A stretch of 64,000 bases of DNA from Candidatus Thiocaldithrix dubininis (GCA_029972135.1 CP124755.1:1798001-1862000); one strand, 5' to 3'; positions 51,623 to 61,512 are shown, counted from the first letter of the stretch. Program-made: numbers and translations. The notes: generated from the sequence alone by a model not told the origin.

Positions 51623-52708
51623 TTAAGCGTATTGTGCAGCAAAGGCTTGCATAAAATCGACTAAGGCATCAACACCTGTTTCGGGCACGGCATTATACAA
51701 ACTGGCGCGCATGCCGCCGACCACTCGGTGACCTTTTAAGGTTTTCAAACCCACCTGTTCCGCTTCCAGCAAAAAGGTTTTATCCAAACGGCTATCTGCT
51801 AGGGTAAAGGGAATATTCATCCAAGAACGGTAATTGACATCTACTGGGCTACGATAAAAGCCATTCGAGCCATCAATCGCGGCATACAACTTGCTTGCTT
51901 TACGCTGATTGAGTTCTGCCATCCCCGCCAAGCCGCCTTGGGTTTTCAACCACTTAAACACTAAACCCGCAATATACCAAGCATAGGTGGGTGGTGTGTT
52001 ATACATAGAATCATTTTGGCTATGCGTCTGATAATTCAGCATAGTGGGCACAGAGGCAGGCGCATGCCCAATTAAATCTTCCCGCATAATTACAATCGTC
52101 AAGCCCGCAGGCCCAATATTTTTCTGCGCTCCCGCATAAATCATCGCGTAACGACTCACATCCAAAGGACGTGACAAAATTGTAGACGACAAATCCGCAA
52201 TAATCGGCATATCACCCACATCGGGTAAATCCGTGAACTCAACCCCGCGAATCGTCTCATTCGGTGTGATATGCAAATAAGCGGCTTGCTTATTAAGTTG
52301 CCACGTATCGAATGCGGGAACGGTGGTGTAATGGCTATCCTTAGCAGATGCCACCACATTAACTTCACCGAACTTACGCATTTCGTCAATCGCACGAAGC
52401 GACCAATCACCTGTATCTAAATAATCCGCGCTGGTTTTTGTGCCTAACAAGTTTTGCGGGATCATGGAGAATTGTGTACTCGCGCCACCTTGTAAAAACA
52501 GCACTTTATAATTCGTCGGAATCGCCATAATATCACGTAAATCTGCCTCGGCTTCCGCCGCAATCGACATAAACTCCGCGCCGCGATGGCTCATTTCCAT
52601 TACCGACATACCGCTACCCTGCCAATCCAGCATTTCAGCTTGTGCCTGTTGCAACACAGATTTGGGTAACATGCCAGGGCCTGCACTAAAATTATAAATT
52701 TGACGCAT
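51623..52708 (-). CDS. serC: Phosphoserine aminotransferase
   Basis: A 361-residue PLP aminotransferase. It has IYNFSAGPGMLPKSVLQQAQAEML at the start, GMSVMEMSHRG, LQGGASTQFSMIP (phosphate binding) and YAGAQKNIGPAGLTIV containing the PLP lysine. It makes phosphoserine from 3-phosphohydroxypyruvate and also acts in pyridoxal phosphate synthesis. The gene order serC then pheA is common in gammaproteobacteria; the two are on one transcript. Confidence 0.95.
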   Translation of the reverse strand: MRQIYNFSAGPGMLPKSVLQQAQAEMLDWQGSGMSVMEMSHRGAEFMSIAAEAEADLRDIMAIPTNYKVLFLQGGASTQFSMIPQNLLGTKTSADYLDTGDWSLRAIDEMRKFGEVNVVASAKDSHYTTVPAFDTWQLNKQAAYLHITPNETIRGVEFTDLPDVGDMPIIADLSSTILSRPLDVSRYAMIYAGAQKNIGPAGLTIVIMREDLIGHAPASVPTMLNYQTHSQNDSMYNTPPTYAWYIAGLVFKWLKTQGGLAGMAELNQRKASKLYAAIDGSNGFYRSPVDVNYRSWMNIPFTLADSRLDKTFLLEAEQVGLKTLKGHRVVGGMRASLYNAVPETGVDALVDFMQAFAAQYA

Positions 52709-52790
52709 AATGATACGGTCTTCCCTAGTAGGTAATGGAAACGGCTAATCATACTGCGATTTTAAGCAAAGTCGCAGCGTTTTACATAAA

Positions 52791-54134
52791 TTAAGCCGCT
52801 GGTTTACGTGCAGGTCGGCGTTGCGGTTTGCTGGCAGTTACGCCCAATTTAGGCGCTTTGGCAGTTTGTAACCCCGCTGCAACCCGTGCTTCGGTTTTTT
52901 GCGATTTAGTACGGCGTTTTTTCGGGCGGTGTTGGGCGGCTTTAGCCTTGTCTTCCGTTGTTCTAGCGTTAGAAGCAGGCTTCTCTGCTTTGGGGTTAAC
53001 ACTGATTTTAGGTAAAGCAGGTAAGGCTTCACACGGCAATTTTTGCTTCAATAATTTTTCAATGGCTTGTAAGAAGTTAAGTTCTTCAGGGTCTACCAAT
53101 GAAATAGCTTGTCCATTCGCCCCTGCACGTCCAGTACGTCCAATACGGTGCACATAATCAGCAGGCACATTTGGTAACTCAAAATTCACGACATAAGGCA
53201 GTTGTTCAATATCCAAACCCCGCGCTGCAATATCGGTAGCCACCAACACGCGCACCGCATTGTGTTTAAAATCGCTTAACGCTTTGGTACGTGCGCCTTG
53301 GCTTTTATTACCATGAATCGCAGCAGCACTAATCCCATCCCGTTCCAATTTTTCAGCTAAGCGATTAGCGCCGTGTTTGGTACGTGTAAATACCAAAACT
53401 TGTTGCCAATCTTGGCTACGAATTAAATGGCTGAGTAGTGGAATTTTTTGCGTTTTGTCTAATTTATAAACCGACTGTTGTACAGTTTCGGCCGCCGTAT
53501 TGCGCGGACTCACTGCAATCTGCTCCGGTTTATACAAGATGCCTTTAGCTAATGCAGTAATATCATCGGAAAATGTCGCCGAAAATAACAAGTTTTGGCG
53601 TTGTTTAGGCAATAAATCGAGAATTTTGCGAATATCGCGGATGAAGCCCATATCCAACATACGATCCGCTTCGTCTAATACCAGCATTTCTACCTGATTA
53701 AACTTGATCGCATTTTGTGAATATAAGTCCAATAGGCGACCGGGCGTCGCTACTAAAATATCCACACCCCGGCGTAACCCCATCATTTGCGGGTTAATGC
53801 TCACGCCGCCAAACACGATTAACGAGCTGAGCGATAAATATTTACCATAATCACGCACACTTTCGCCGACTTGTGCGGCTAATTCACGCGTGGGTGTTAA
53901 CACTAAAGCCCGCACACTATTGCTATTAACCCGTTTACCGTTTTGTAAACGTTGCAACATCGGCAGAGTAAAACCAGCGGTTTTGCCCGTACCCGTTTGC
54001 GCGGCAGCCATTAAATCGCGCCCGTTTAATACCACGGGAATCGCTTGTTGTTGAATAGGGGTGGGCGTGGCGTAGCCTTGCTCAGCAATCGCCCGCAAAA
54101 TAGGCTCGGCAAGACCGAGTTCAGTAAATGACAT
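52791..54134 (-). CDS. rhlE: DEAD-box RNA helicase (RhlE-type)
   Basis: A 447-residue helicase. Q motif ([13 protein letters not shown]), motif [13 protein letters not shown], Ia [14 protein letters not shown] box [15 protein letters not shown] in [11 protein letters not shown], and [13 protein letters not shown] of motif VI are all present. The C-terminal ~80 residues are basic and low-complexity ([15 protein letters not shown]...[12 protein letters not shown]), an RNA-binding tail. Sequence and tail suggest the RhlE group, but SrmB and DbpA are related. ATG 54134 lies 7 bases after the CYTH gene stop. Confidence 0.9.
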   Translation of the reverse strand: MSFTELGLAEPILRAIAEQGYATPTPIQQQAIPVVLNGRDLMAAAQTGTGKTAGFTLPMLQRLQNGKRVNSNSVRALVLTPTRELAAQVGESVRDYGKYLSLSSLIVFGGVSINPQMMGLRRGVDILVATPGRLLDLYSQNAIKFNQVEMLVLDEADRMLDMGFIRDIRKILDLLPKQRQNLLFSATFSDDITALAKGILYKPEQIAVSPRNTAAETVQQSVYKLDKTQKIPLLSHLIRSQDWQQVLVFTRTKHGANRLAEKLERDGISAAAIHGNKSQGARTKALSDFKHNAVRVLVATDIAARGLDIEQLPYVVNFELPNVPADYVHRIGRTGRAGANGQAISLVDPEELNFLQAIEKLLKQKLPCEALPALPKISVNPKAEKPASNARTTEDKAKAAQHRPKKRRTKSQKTEARVAAGLQTAKAPKLGVTASKPQRRPARKPAA

Positions 54135-54141
54135 TAAGAAT

Positions 54142-54627
54142 TTAACCTCGTTCCTCAGCCGTCCATTGGCAATAAGGATATTTTGTTAGGCAAACGTTGT
54201 AATAACGTTCGATATGTGACACATCTTGTCCCACCCAAGTGGGTAGCTGAATCGCTTCATCAGCAGATTCAAGTTCAACTTCGGCAACAATTAAGCCCGC
54301 ATTATCACCTTGAAATTCATCAATTTCCCAAATCTTACCGTCGAATTCGACAATATGGCGAATCTTTTCAATTAACGGTCGTTCGCACAATTGATCCAGT
54401 AATTCAGCCGCATCGCTTAAGGGAATCTCATACTCATATTCTAAGCGTTGCAAACCAATCGTCATGCCTTTGACATTTAAGGTGGCTTGATCGTCGGCAA
54501 TACGCACCCGCACAGAAGCGTGTTTATTATTACTTAAATAACCTTGGCGAAATTGCTCTGAGCGCGTAACTAGGTTACGCCACTCATTAGACAGCAATAA
54601 AAATTTACGTTCAATTTCAGTTGCCAT
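54142..54627 (-). CDS. CYTH-domain protein (triphosphate tunnel metalloenzyme)
   Basis: A 161-residue CYTH protein with the hallmark N-terminal ExExK in [10 protein letters not shown], plus [16 protein letters not shown] (basic strand of the tunnel), [11 protein letters not shown] and [24 protein letters not shown] near residues 97-120. Bacterial proteins of this size (such as NeuTTM) hydrolyse inorganic triphosphate or act as thiamine triphosphatase. It is placed between fabH and rhlE, on the same strand with tiny gaps. Confidence 0.85.
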   Translation of the reverse strand: MATEIERKFLLLSNEWRNLVTRSEQFRQGYLSNNKHASVRVRIADDQATLNVKGMTIGLQRLEYEYEIPLSDAAELLDQLCERPLIEKIRHIVEFDGKIWEIDEFQGDNAGLIVAEVELESADEAIQLPTWVGQDVSHIERYYNVCLTKYPYCQWTAEERG

Positions 54628-54630
54628 TAA

Positions 54631-55599
54631 TTAAAACCGTACCAAAGCAGAACCCCATGTAAAGCCACCGCCGAATGCTTCTAGCAAAATAATTTCGCCG
54701 CGTTTAATACGCCCGTCTCGCACCGCAGTGTCCAAGGCTAACGGAATCGAAGCGGCGGAAGTGTTGCCTTGTTCGCCCACCGTTACCACTACGCGCTCCA
54801 TCGGCATATCTAACTTTTTCGCAGTGGCTTGGATAATCCGAATATTGGCTTGGTGCGGTACTAACCAATCAACATCCGCTTTCGTCATTTGATTGGCTTC
54901 TAATGTCTCATCGACAATCTTACCCAAGGTATTCACCGCTACACGAAACACTTCATTGCCTTTCATCTGTAAAAAGGCAGTGCCTTCGCGTAATTTTTCT
55001 GGATGACGTGAAACACCACCTGCAACATTTAATAAGTGTTCGTAACTGCCATCCGTGTGCAAATGCGTGGATAAAATACCAGCCTCATCACTGGCTTCTA
55101 ACACCATTGCACCTGCACCGTCGCCGAATAAAATACAAGTACCGCGATCTGTCCAGTCCATTAAGCGCGACATGGTTTCCGCACCCACGACCAAGGCGCA
55201 TTTTGCAGCGCCCGACTTCACATATTTATCCGCAACACTCAGCGCAAAAATAAAGCCAGAACAGGCTGCCTGCACATCAAACGCAGCGCCCCCGTTTTTA
55301 ATACCCAAACGCCCTTGCAATAAAGATGCTGTACTAGGAAAAATTAAGTCGGGCGTAGACGTTCCCAACACAATTAAATCAACATCTTCTGGGGATTTGC
55401 CTGCCATTTCTAAGGCACGCCGCGCGGCAATTTCAGCTAAATCGCAAGCTGATTGCCCTTCTACTACGTGGCGTTGACGAATTCCGGTTCGCTCTACAAT
55501 CCATTCGTCGGTAGTATCAACTAGACTTTCTAAGTCTTTGTTGCTGAGCACTTTTTCTGGCAAATAACCGCCAGTTCCGGTAATTCGTGAATAAATCAT
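54631..55599 (-). CDS. fabH: 3-oxoacyl-ACP synthase III
   Basis: A 322-residue ketoacyl synthase III. It has Cys112-type nucleophile in [15 protein letters not shown], His in [10 protein letters not shown] and Asn in [12 protein letters not shown]. It starts fatty acid synthesis by condensing acetyl-CoA with malonyl-ACP. The start is ATG 55599, which overlaps the plsX TGA stop (ATGA), so they are translationally coupled; the GTG at 55623 inside plsX is rejected. Following plsX, it completes the yceD-rpmF-plsX-fabH order. Confidence 0.95.
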   Translation of the reverse strand: MIYSRITGTGGYLPEKVLSNKDLESLVDTTDEWIVERTGIRQRHVVEGQSACDLAEIAARRALEMAGKSPEDVDLIVLGTSTPDLIFPSTASLLQGRLGIKNGGAAFDVQAACSGFIFALSVADKYVKSGAAKCALVVGAETMSRLMDWTDRGTCILFGDGAGAMVLEASDEAGILSTHLHTDGSYEHLLNVAGGVSRHPEKLREGTAFLQMKGNEVFRVAVNTLGKIVDETLEANQMTKADVDWLVPHQANIRIIQATAKKLDMPMERVVVTVGEQGNTSAASIPLALDTAVRDGRIKRGEIILLEAFGGGFTWGSALVRF

Positions 55600-56624
55600 G
55601 CCTTCTGCCTTTGTGCGAGCCACTGTTCAAGTTGTTTGTGAATGCGTTGGGGAACTTGTTTTATAATCTCCGTACGGGCAATACCAATCGCATTCGCATA
55701 TGCGACACTGTCTGCACCACCGTGACTTTTCACGACAATACCCTGTAAGCCTAGGAAGCTTGCGCCATTATAACGGCGCGGGTCAAATTTATGCCGAAAG
55801 GATTTCAAAACTGGATAAGACATTAAGGCGGCTAATTTGGTAAAAATATTCGCTGAATATTCTTTTTTCAGTTGGTTTGATACCATTTTGGCTAAGCCTT
55901 CGCTGGTTTTTAAGGCAACATTGCCCACGAAACCATCACACACCACAACATCAACATTGCCGTGGTAAATATCATCGCCCTCAACATACCCAATATAATT
56001 CAAAGGGCTATCTTTTAATAACAGATTCGCCGCTTTGACTTGTTCATTACCCTTAATAGCTTCTTGCCCAATATTTAGCAATCCTACTTTCGGGTTAGCA
56101 TTATTATCCAACGCTTTGGTCAGTTCCGACCCCATTAAGGCAAACTGATATAAATGCTCTGCTTCAGAATCGACATTTGCACCCAAATCCAGCATATGCA
56201 CATGCCCATTCGTTTTAGGCAAAATGGTGCAAATTGCAGGGCGATCAATTCCCGGCAAGGTTTTTAGTACAAAGCGCCCCGTCGCCATTAATGCGCCCGT
56301 ATTGCCTGCACTGACCATTGCATCGGCTTCGCCCGCCTTAACTAAATTTATGGCAACCCGCATGGATGAATCTTTTTTGCTTTTTAATGCCGCCGCCGGT
56401 GCTTCATCCATTTGCACGACTTGCGAGGCATGATGAATCGTTAAACGCTCATTAGTTTGGGCTTTATTGTCACTTAATGCGGCTTGGATTTGCCCTTCAT
56501 CTCCAACCAAAATAATCGAAATATCAGGATATTGCTTCATAGCGGCCAATGCTGCTGGTACTACCACTGATAGACCGTGATCGCCCCCCATCGCATCTAA
56601 GGCAATGCGATATGCTTCACTCAT
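55596..56624 (-). CDS. plsX: Phosphate acyltransferase PlsX
   Basis: A 342-residue enzyme with [18 protein letters not shown] at its start, [20 protein letters not shown] near residue 95 and [21 protein letters not shown] near 230. It converts acyl-ACP and phosphate into acyl phosphate for phospholipid synthesis. A terminator stands between rpmF and this gene, so plsX may have its own promoter or depend on read-through. Confidence 0.95.
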   Translation of the reverse strand: MSEAYRIALDAMGGDHGLSVVVPAALAAMKQYPDISIILVGDEGQIQAALSDNKAQTNERLTIHHASQVVQMDEAPAAALKSKKDSSMRVAINLVKAGEADAMVSAGNTGALMATGRFVLKTLPGIDRPAICTILPKTNGHVHMLDLGANVDSEAEHLYQFALMGSELTKALDNNANPKVGLLNIGQEAIKGNEQVKAANLLLKDSPLNYIGYVEGDDIYHGNVDVVVCDGFVGNVALKTSEGLAKMVSNQLKKEYSANIFTKLAALMSYPVLKSFRHKFDPRRYNGASFLGLQGIVVKSHGGADSVAYANAIGIARTEIIKQVPQRIHKQLEQWLAQRQKA

Positions 56625-56640
56625 ATATACCCTACTCCTG

Positions 56641-56667
56641 AAAAAAAATCGCGGGACAAGCCCGCGA
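56641..56667 (-). terminator. Strong intrinsic terminator between rpmF and plsX
   Basis: On the minus strand ATCGCGGG and CCCGCGAT form a perfect 8-bp stem around CTTGT, followed by six or more T residues. It stops rpmF transcription only 17 bases before the plsX start codon. In many gammaproteobacteria these genes are co-transcribed, so its strength is notable. Confidence 0.88.
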
Positions 56668-56709
56668 TTTTATACGATTTTTTTATGCAAACGTGCAATA
56701 AATTACCGC

Positions 56710-56907
56710 TTATTCTGCGTTATCTTCAACATCAACCGCAGCTTTAATGATTTGGCGACCACGGTAGAAACCGTCTGCTGTCATATGATGACGCAAATGA
56801 GTTTCGCCAGATACTGCATCTACAGAAAGGGTAGGTGCTTTTAATGCATCATGTGAACGACGCATACCGCGACGTGAGCGTGTAGTACGCGCTTGACCGA
56901 CTGCCAT
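56710..56907 (-). CDS. rpmF: 50S ribosomal protein L32
   Basis: A 65-residue ribosomal protein beginning [22 protein letters not shown], with a [18 protein letters not shown] end. It contains no CxxC zinc pairs, the typical zinc-free gammaproteobacterial form. It starts just 3 bases after yceD and ends before the terminator at 56641. Confidence 0.97.
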   Translation of the reverse strand: MAVGQARTTRSRRGMRRSHDALKAPTLSVDAVSGETHLRHHMTADGFYRGRQIIKAAVDVEDNAE

Positions 56908-56910
56908 AGT

Positions 56911-57471
56911 TTATGACTCCGTTTTTTTCCAATCTTTTAAGACAGCAAAAGGATTTTTCTTCGTTGCAGGCTCTACTTCTGCATCATCCTCTTGCCCACC
57001 AATCGTTGTTGCAGCGAGGTCTGTCGGCAAGGCTTCAATCAAAGCACGAGCAGGTTCACACTGCGGATGCTTTACCGCAAAAGGTAAAGCGAGAAGAATT
57101 TCATCTTCAACGAAATCCTGTAAAAACAATCGCTCATCTTCCACTAACCAAGCTTCAAAACCTTCTTGTTCAGGGCGTTGATCCGACTGTGATGCTGTTA
57201 AAGCTACTTGTATGGGTTGATCCACCACATATTCCATAGGTTGTAAGCAACGCTGACATTCCAGCATTAACTTGCCTTTAACCGAACCTATGACCAATGA
57301 CAAACCGGAATGAGTACGGGTAAATTCTAAATTCACCTGTAAATCATCACTGTCTGCGACGGTGAGTTCTTTTAAACGTTCCATATGTTTAAGCGGCAAT
57401 ATGCCGGACAACAACTTGCGTTGTTCCACTAAACGAAATGGATTAACTTCTACGGGTAACCTATTCAACAT
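56911..57471 (-). CDS. yceD: 23S rRNA accumulation protein YceD (DUF177)
   Basis: A 186-residue protein: PVEVNPFRLVEQRKLLSGIL, then LECQRCLQPMEYVVDQ (a CxxC possibly for metal) and the acidic tail VEDEILLALPFAVKHPQCEPA with NPFAVLKDWKK at the C-terminus. It is involved in 23S rRNA maturation. ATG 57471 is only 9 bases after the -10 box of a near-consensus promoter (57481-57510), so the message may have almost no 5' leader; no Shine-Dalgarno lies in that short gap. rpmF follows after 3 bases. Confidence 0.92.
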   Translation of the reverse strand: MLNRLPVEVNPFRLVEQRKLLSGILPLKHMERLKELTVADSDDLQVNLEFTRTHSGLSLVIGSVKGKLMLECQRCLQPMEYVVDQPIQVALTASQSDQRPEQEGFEAWLVEDERLFLQDFVEDEILLALPFAVKHPQCEPARALIEALPTDLAATTIGGQEDDAEVEPATKKNPFAVLKDWKKTES

Positions 57472-57480
57472 AAGCGCGCG

Positions 57481-57510
57481 ATTATAAGAATCCCTCCTAG
57501 GTAGTGTAAA
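57481..57510 (-). promoter_or_regulatory. Near-consensus sigma-70 promoter for yceD, apparently giving a leaderless mRNA
   Basis: On the minus strand TTTACA (57505-57510) and TATAAT (57481-57486) are 18 bp apart. Only nine bases lie between the -10 box and the yceD ATG, so the RNA start at about position 57474 would precede ATG by roughly three bases. GGAGGG lies in the spacer upstream and would not be transcribed. Confidence 0.7.
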
Positions 57511-57594
57511 GAAATTTCTAGCATTTTTACTTTAGCCAGTACTACATCTTGCGTATTATGTACGGTTTTTTCACAAAAGAGGCTAAGGCTACCC

Positions 57595-58185
57595 ATGAGC
57601 GCATTACCCTTAATCTTAGGTTCAACTTCTGCCGCTCGCCGCGAACTCTTAAACCGCCTACAAATTCCTTATCAGATTGACGCACCGGCTATTGATGAAA
57701 CCCGCCATACTAACGAAAGCGCCTATGCTATGGTGGCTCGCTTATCCTTACAAAAAGCACAAGCAGTAGCTGCCCGCCATCCCCAGAGCTTGATTATTGG
57801 TTCGGATCAATGCGCCGTGTTAGGTGAAAACGTTATCGGTAAGCCGCATACGCATGAAAACGCCATGCAACAATTGCGTCATGCGTCTGGTAAAACATTA
57901 CGCTTTTTAACCGGATTATGTTTATACAATAGCCAAGCGCAAAGCTATCAACTGGATGTCGTACCTTTTGATGTAAGCTTTCGCAGCTTAACCGATGCAG
58001 AAATCGACTGCTATTTACGTTTAGAACAGCCGTATAGCTGTGCAGGCAGCTTTAAATCAGAAGGCTTAGGTATTAGTTTGTTTGCTGCGATGCAGGGCGA
58101 CGACCCCACGGCATTAATGGGCTTGCCGCTGATTCGCTTAAACAGCATGTTACGCACAGCAGGCATTGACGTCTTACAACGCTGA
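57595..58185 (+). CDS. yceF: Maf-family 7-methyl-GTP pyrophosphatase (YceF type)
   Basis: A 196-residue second Maf protein. It starts LPLILGSTSAARRELLNRLQ, has the family motifs IDETRHTNESAYAMVARLS, IIGSDQCAVLGEN and the C-terminal GDDPTALMGLPLI. The S-[R/A]-R and SDQ pattern fits the YceF subgroup, which hydrolyses m7GTP, whereas the Maf at 35102-35689 fits the dTTP/UTP group. It is divergent from yceD and stands alone. Confidence 0.9.
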   Translation: MSALPLILGSTSAARRELLNRLQIPYQIDAPAIDETRHTNESAYAMVARLSLQKAQAVAARHPQSLIIGSDQCAVLGENVIGKPHTHENAMQQLRHASGKTLRFLTGLCLYNSQAQSYQLDVVPFDVSFRSLTDAEIDCYLRLEQPYSCAGSFKSEGLGISLFAAMQGDDPTALMGLPLIRLNSMLRTAGIDVLQR

Positions 58186-58237
58186 ACTCAATACGGCAAA
58201 CGTACCTTCCTTATATTAATAAGGAAGGCTAGAGCAG

Positions 58238-58552
58238 TTAAGCTACTTCTGTAGCCACTAAAAATTCAGGATTTTCCACATACTGTAGAAATTCACCCAT
58301 AATGGTTTGCACCGTTAAACCGGCCATATCGTCACTAATAAAGCCTTGTAAATCTGGAATCTCAAAAAATTCAATATAATTAACAGAAGGCTTAGCATCT
58401 GATAATAAATTGCGTTCAACCCGATAATTGACAAAACGTTGTACACGTTTTAAGCCACGCATCGTCGGATAATCCCGATTTAATGTCCAATTTTCGTATT
58501 CTTCGGCGCTTACGGTTGGCTTTAATTTATATTGAATAATGATTTGTGCCAT
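58238..58552 (-). CDS. HapK-like small protein (ferredoxin-fold)
   Basis: A 104-residue protein starting MAQIIIQYKLKPTVSAEEYENW, with RDYPTMRGLKRVQRFVNYRV and NYIEFFEIPDLQGF. This resembles proteins named REDY-like HapK (dimeric alpha/beta-barrel type), of unknown function, though members lie near pigment or polyketide genes. ATG 58552 has CAGG before it; the extension to 58621 is unsupported. It lies downstream of the PEP-utilising gene on the same strand, 75 bases away. Confidence 0.65.
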   Translation of the reverse strand: MAQIIIQYKLKPTVSAEEYENWTLNRDYPTMRGLKRVQRFVNYRVERNLLSDAKPSVNYIEFFEIPDLQGFISDDMAGLTVQTIMGEFLQYVENPEFLVATEVA

Positions 58553-58627
58553 AGCCTGACTCTCTTCGCTGGGGTTGTGAAACGGGTTAACACAGTCTAA
58601 TTCAACCATTTCCGAATACAATTACCA

Positions 58628-60325
58628 TTAATCTGACTGTTTAATTAACTGCTGGCTAGGATTTAAGTACAACAGCATGCCCGTTTTTATGCCTGCCACC
58701 ACTTCCGCCTTTACCACACAAAATGGCACAGCCGCCTCACGCGCTACCAAGGCAGCGTGCGATAAACGCCCCCCTTGTTGCACAACAATCGCCGCTAAAG
58801 TCGGAATTTGCGCCACCCAACGCGGATCAAAATAAGGGGCAAACACAATACTTTGCGTAGGCAGTGCACCTTTAAATTGGGTAGGTTGCGTAATAACAAA
58901 TGCTTGACCTCTAATCGTTTTATTCACCGATAGATTTTGCCAAGCATTACTCGCCTGTGCTTGTGGCAGCATAGCCCAATCATAAATAGCCAAAGAAGCT
59001 AATTGCCGCTGATAGTGTTGCGCTTGGCATAAGTGTTGAGTTTGATAATCCACCCATGTCGCAAAAGCCAGCGGTTGGGATAAAGCTTGAATCGCCAGTG
59101 TTTGCTTTACCTTGTTTAATTCAAACCAAACACATTGGCGCAATTGCCCATTCAGCGCATCCCAAGTATCAAGCTTAAGGTTAGTAATCGGTTCAGGCAC
59201 AACGCTTACCCAAGTCAGTTCGTAAATATGCAAGGGTTGCACTACTGCCCGGTTGGCGGCGGACGCTTGCAAATTACTAATTAACCATACATTAAATAAG
59301 CGGCTAAGTTGCGCATAATCAAAAGGTGCGGTTGCCACGTAACTGCTAATCACTTGTTGCGCGTGCTGTTTGCTTTTGGGCAAGCGTAAACCTTGCCAAA
59401 AACCGCCAAAACCCTTGAGTTGGTAAAATTGGCGTTCTTTAGCCGTATCAACCAAGACCGTACCGTCCGCACAATGCTGCATAAAATCGACTTGTTGTGC
59501 TGCATAACCCAAAGCTTGCAGACTGGCGCGGCTATCGGCATATAACTGTTGCAACAAACTAAATGATAAGGGCGATAATTTACCCAAGCTTTCCGATAAC
59601 GCAGTATACGCCCACTCGCCTGCTGGCAAGGCATGTTGTTTCAAGATATTGGGCGTTAAAGTCTGCACCGCCCCCGATAAACTGGTTTGTGGGCGTACTT
59701 GCAATAACACAATTTGTTGCACTTGCGGGTCAAATACCCATTCCGCATCCACGGCAAATGCAAATAATGATCGTAATTGCTGTGCTAACTGTTGTAATAA
59801 AGCTTCTAAATACAGCAAATGCGGCGGCAAAGCTAATGGCGCAGACTCCCCCGCATTTAACGCTAAAACCGCAGGTTGTGACTGCCCCTCGACTACTGCC
59901 TTTACGCCCATTTCGGCGTAATCTAATTGGAAATAATCGCTAAAAAAGCCCCAAGGACTAAACAATACGCCGCCCACCGCATGTTGAATATAGACTTGTA
60001 ACATCAAACGCGGTTGACGCTCCGCCCTACCCAGTTGTTGCAAAATTTGCTGATTCTCTTGCCATGCCTGAGCCAGTGTTTTATCTAAGGCTTGCGCTGT
60101 TACCGCTGGCGAACTCCAAAAATGCCCTGCTAAAGACTGGTGTTGCGTATCCTCAAGCGCCGTGGCACTACGCACAATAAATAAACTATCCTCTCCAACC
60201 TGCTGAATAAATTGGGCAAGCGTAGCGGCTTGGGGCAATTGTTCTAAATATAAAGTTTGCGGTACACGTAAACCCGCTGCCTGTGCTTGGGCTAAATAAG
60301 CATATTTAGTAGAAACTGCATTCAT
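58628..60325 (-). CDS. PEP-utilising-enzyme-like protein (ATP-grasp plus swivelling His domain)
   Basis: A 565-residue protein. The N-terminal ~220 residues look like the PEP/pyruvate-binding ATP-grasp domain (DSLFIVRSATALEDTQHQSLAG, AVVEGQSQPAVL, DAEWVFDPQVQQIVLLQVRPQT). The C-terminal ~90 residues are a PEP-utilising mobile domain with the phospho-His signature GGRLSHAALVAREAAVPFCV, H523. The TIM-barrel PEP-binding domain of PpsA/PpdK is absent, so the layout resembles rifampicin phosphotransferase-type enzymes that phosphorylate a small substrate through a swinging His. Its start is coupled (4-base overlap) to the membrane rhodanese upstream. Substrate unknown. Confidence 0.75.
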   Translation of the reverse strand: MNAVSTKYAYLAQAQAAGLRVPQTLYLEQLPQAATLAQFIQQVGEDSLFIVRSATALEDTQHQSLAGHFWSSPAVTAQALDKTLAQAWQENQQILQQLGRAERQPRLMLQVYIQHAVGGVLFSPWGFFSDYFQLDYAEMGVKAVVEGQSQPAVLALNAGESAPLALPPHLLYLEALLQQLAQQLRSLFAFAVDAEWVFDPQVQQIVLLQVRPQTSLSGAVQTLTPNILKQHALPAGEWAYTALSESLGKLSPLSFSLLQQLYADSRASLQALGYAAQQVDFMQHCADGTVLVDTAKERQFYQLKGFGGFWQGLRLPKSKQHAQQVISSYVATAPFDYAQLSRLFNVWLISNLQASAANRAVVQPLHIYELTWVSVVPEPITNLKLDTWDALNGQLRQCVWFELNKVKQTLAIQALSQPLAFATWVDYQTQHLCQAQHYQRQLASLAIYDWAMLPQAQASNAWQNLSVNKTIRGQAFVITQPTQFKGALPTQSIVFAPYFDPRWVAQIPTLAAIVVQQGGRLSHAALVAREAAVPFCVVKAEVVAGIKTGMLLYLNPSQQLIKQSD

Positions 60326-61428
60326 TTTAAAAATGTTCCTGTGGGATCATATGCACCTAACACCTTGCGTCCGGCTTGCTGAGCAATTTCTGCAAAATTG
60401 GCAGCATGAAAACAACCCGCATAGGTCTGACAAACAATCACCAAAGGTTGTGATTGCGTGGCTAATAAGGTTTGCTGAATATCCACACTGGATGCTAATT
60501 CTAACGGCAAGCGTTGAACCTGTTTTAAACCGATAATCGGTTTATTTTCCAAATCCAGTTGAATAAACGCAGCGTTTAAATGCATTAATTCTTTTTGGGT
60601 AAATAATTTAAGACTAGAGGGCGCATAACTATAATTTTCATCGCCGGTATAAGGTAGTTTAGCCACAGCCCATGCGCCTAAACCACCTTGCAAAAATGCA
60701 ACATTGGTGTAACCTGCATTTTTCAAAAACTGTGCCGCCAAATAACCCCGTAAACCTGAATGGCACAATAACACGATCAGTTTATCTTTCGGCAAATCTG
60801 TCGGAATTGCGCCATAAATTAAATCGGCATAACGTAGTGCACGATCATAACCCATATTAAATTGAGAGCGCTCATAAGCCTCTCGGGTATCCACCAAATA
60901 TAATTGCTGAGCTTGAGTTTGGCGAACTTGTTGTAAGGCATAAGGAGTGAATGAGGCAATTGTACTAAAGGCTGGCATAGTCAGTTGGCGCGCTTTACGT
61001 GCCTCTGTAACCTGAGTTTGCATTTCTTGCAAGGTTTGCTGTTTCCAATGCCGTATATAATCATCTAATTCGCGCTGAATAACTTGTTCTATCGGCAATA
61101 ACTCGGCTTGCGGTAAATGATACACCACCATAGTTTTTGGTTTTAAGCGTGCAGCAACTTCAGGATAAAAATAAAAACCCAATACCGTCGTTATTAATAA
61201 AACACCTAGCCCGATTAAAATTACCAGCGGTTTTGTTGAACCGACATGCAGATTAAACCACTGACGTAAAGAAAAAAACGCACCCGCAGTAAAAGCCAGT
61301 ACTGCGCCTAGCACTTGCAATAATGACTGCCAAACAGATAACAACACATCCGGCGGCGGAATTGCCCAAGCTGGATTTGCAACTAAAATTAGCAAAATAC
61401 CTAAGGCATAAGCAGGGTGGCGGTTCAT
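60322..61428 (-). CDS. Membrane-anchored protein with active and second, degenerate rhodanese domain
   Basis: A 368-residue protein. An N-terminal signal-like segment (residues 5-22) is followed by two membrane helices (~33-53 and 67-88). A coiled region follows, then a rhodanese domain, with the catalytic C222 in IVLLCHSGLRGYLAAQF. A second domain at 300-360 repeats the pattern loosely, with VIVCQTYAGCFHAANFAE carrying C333 and C339 but no CxxxxR loop. The 3' end overlaps the PEP-utilising-like gene by four bases. Rhodaneses transfer sulfane sulfur; a membrane form tightly coupled to a phospho-transfer enzyme is unusual. No clear Shine-Dalgarno. Confidence 0.75.
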   Translation of the reverse strand: MNRHPAYALGILLILVANPAWAIPPPDVLLSVWQSLLQVLGAVLAFTAGAFFSLRQWFNLHVGSTKPLVILIGLGVLLITTVLGFYFYPEVAARLKPKTMVVYHLPQAELLPIEQVIQRELDDYIRHWKQQTLQEMQTQVTEARKARQLTMPAFSTIASFTPYALQQVRQTQAQQLYLVDTREAYERSQFNMGYDRALRYADLIYGAIPTDLPKDKLIVLLCHSGLRGYLAAQFLKNAGYTNVAFLQGGLGAWAVAKLPYTGDENYSYAPSSLKLFTQKELMHLNAAFIQLDLENKPIIGLKQVQRLPLELASSVDIQQTLLATQSQPLVIVCQTYAGCFHAANFAEIAQQAGRKVLGAYDPTGTFLK

Positions 61429-61512
61429 TGTGATTATCCTATACGGGCTAGTGTTTGATTCTACACGGATTGGCCGAATACAGCAGCATGATACCCGCCC
61501 CGTTGCTAATCC

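Noticed and set aside
55600..55623. GTG start of fabH inside plsX
   Set aside because: ATG 55599 overlaps the plsX stop as ATGA, matches the family N-terminus and has a better ribosome site.
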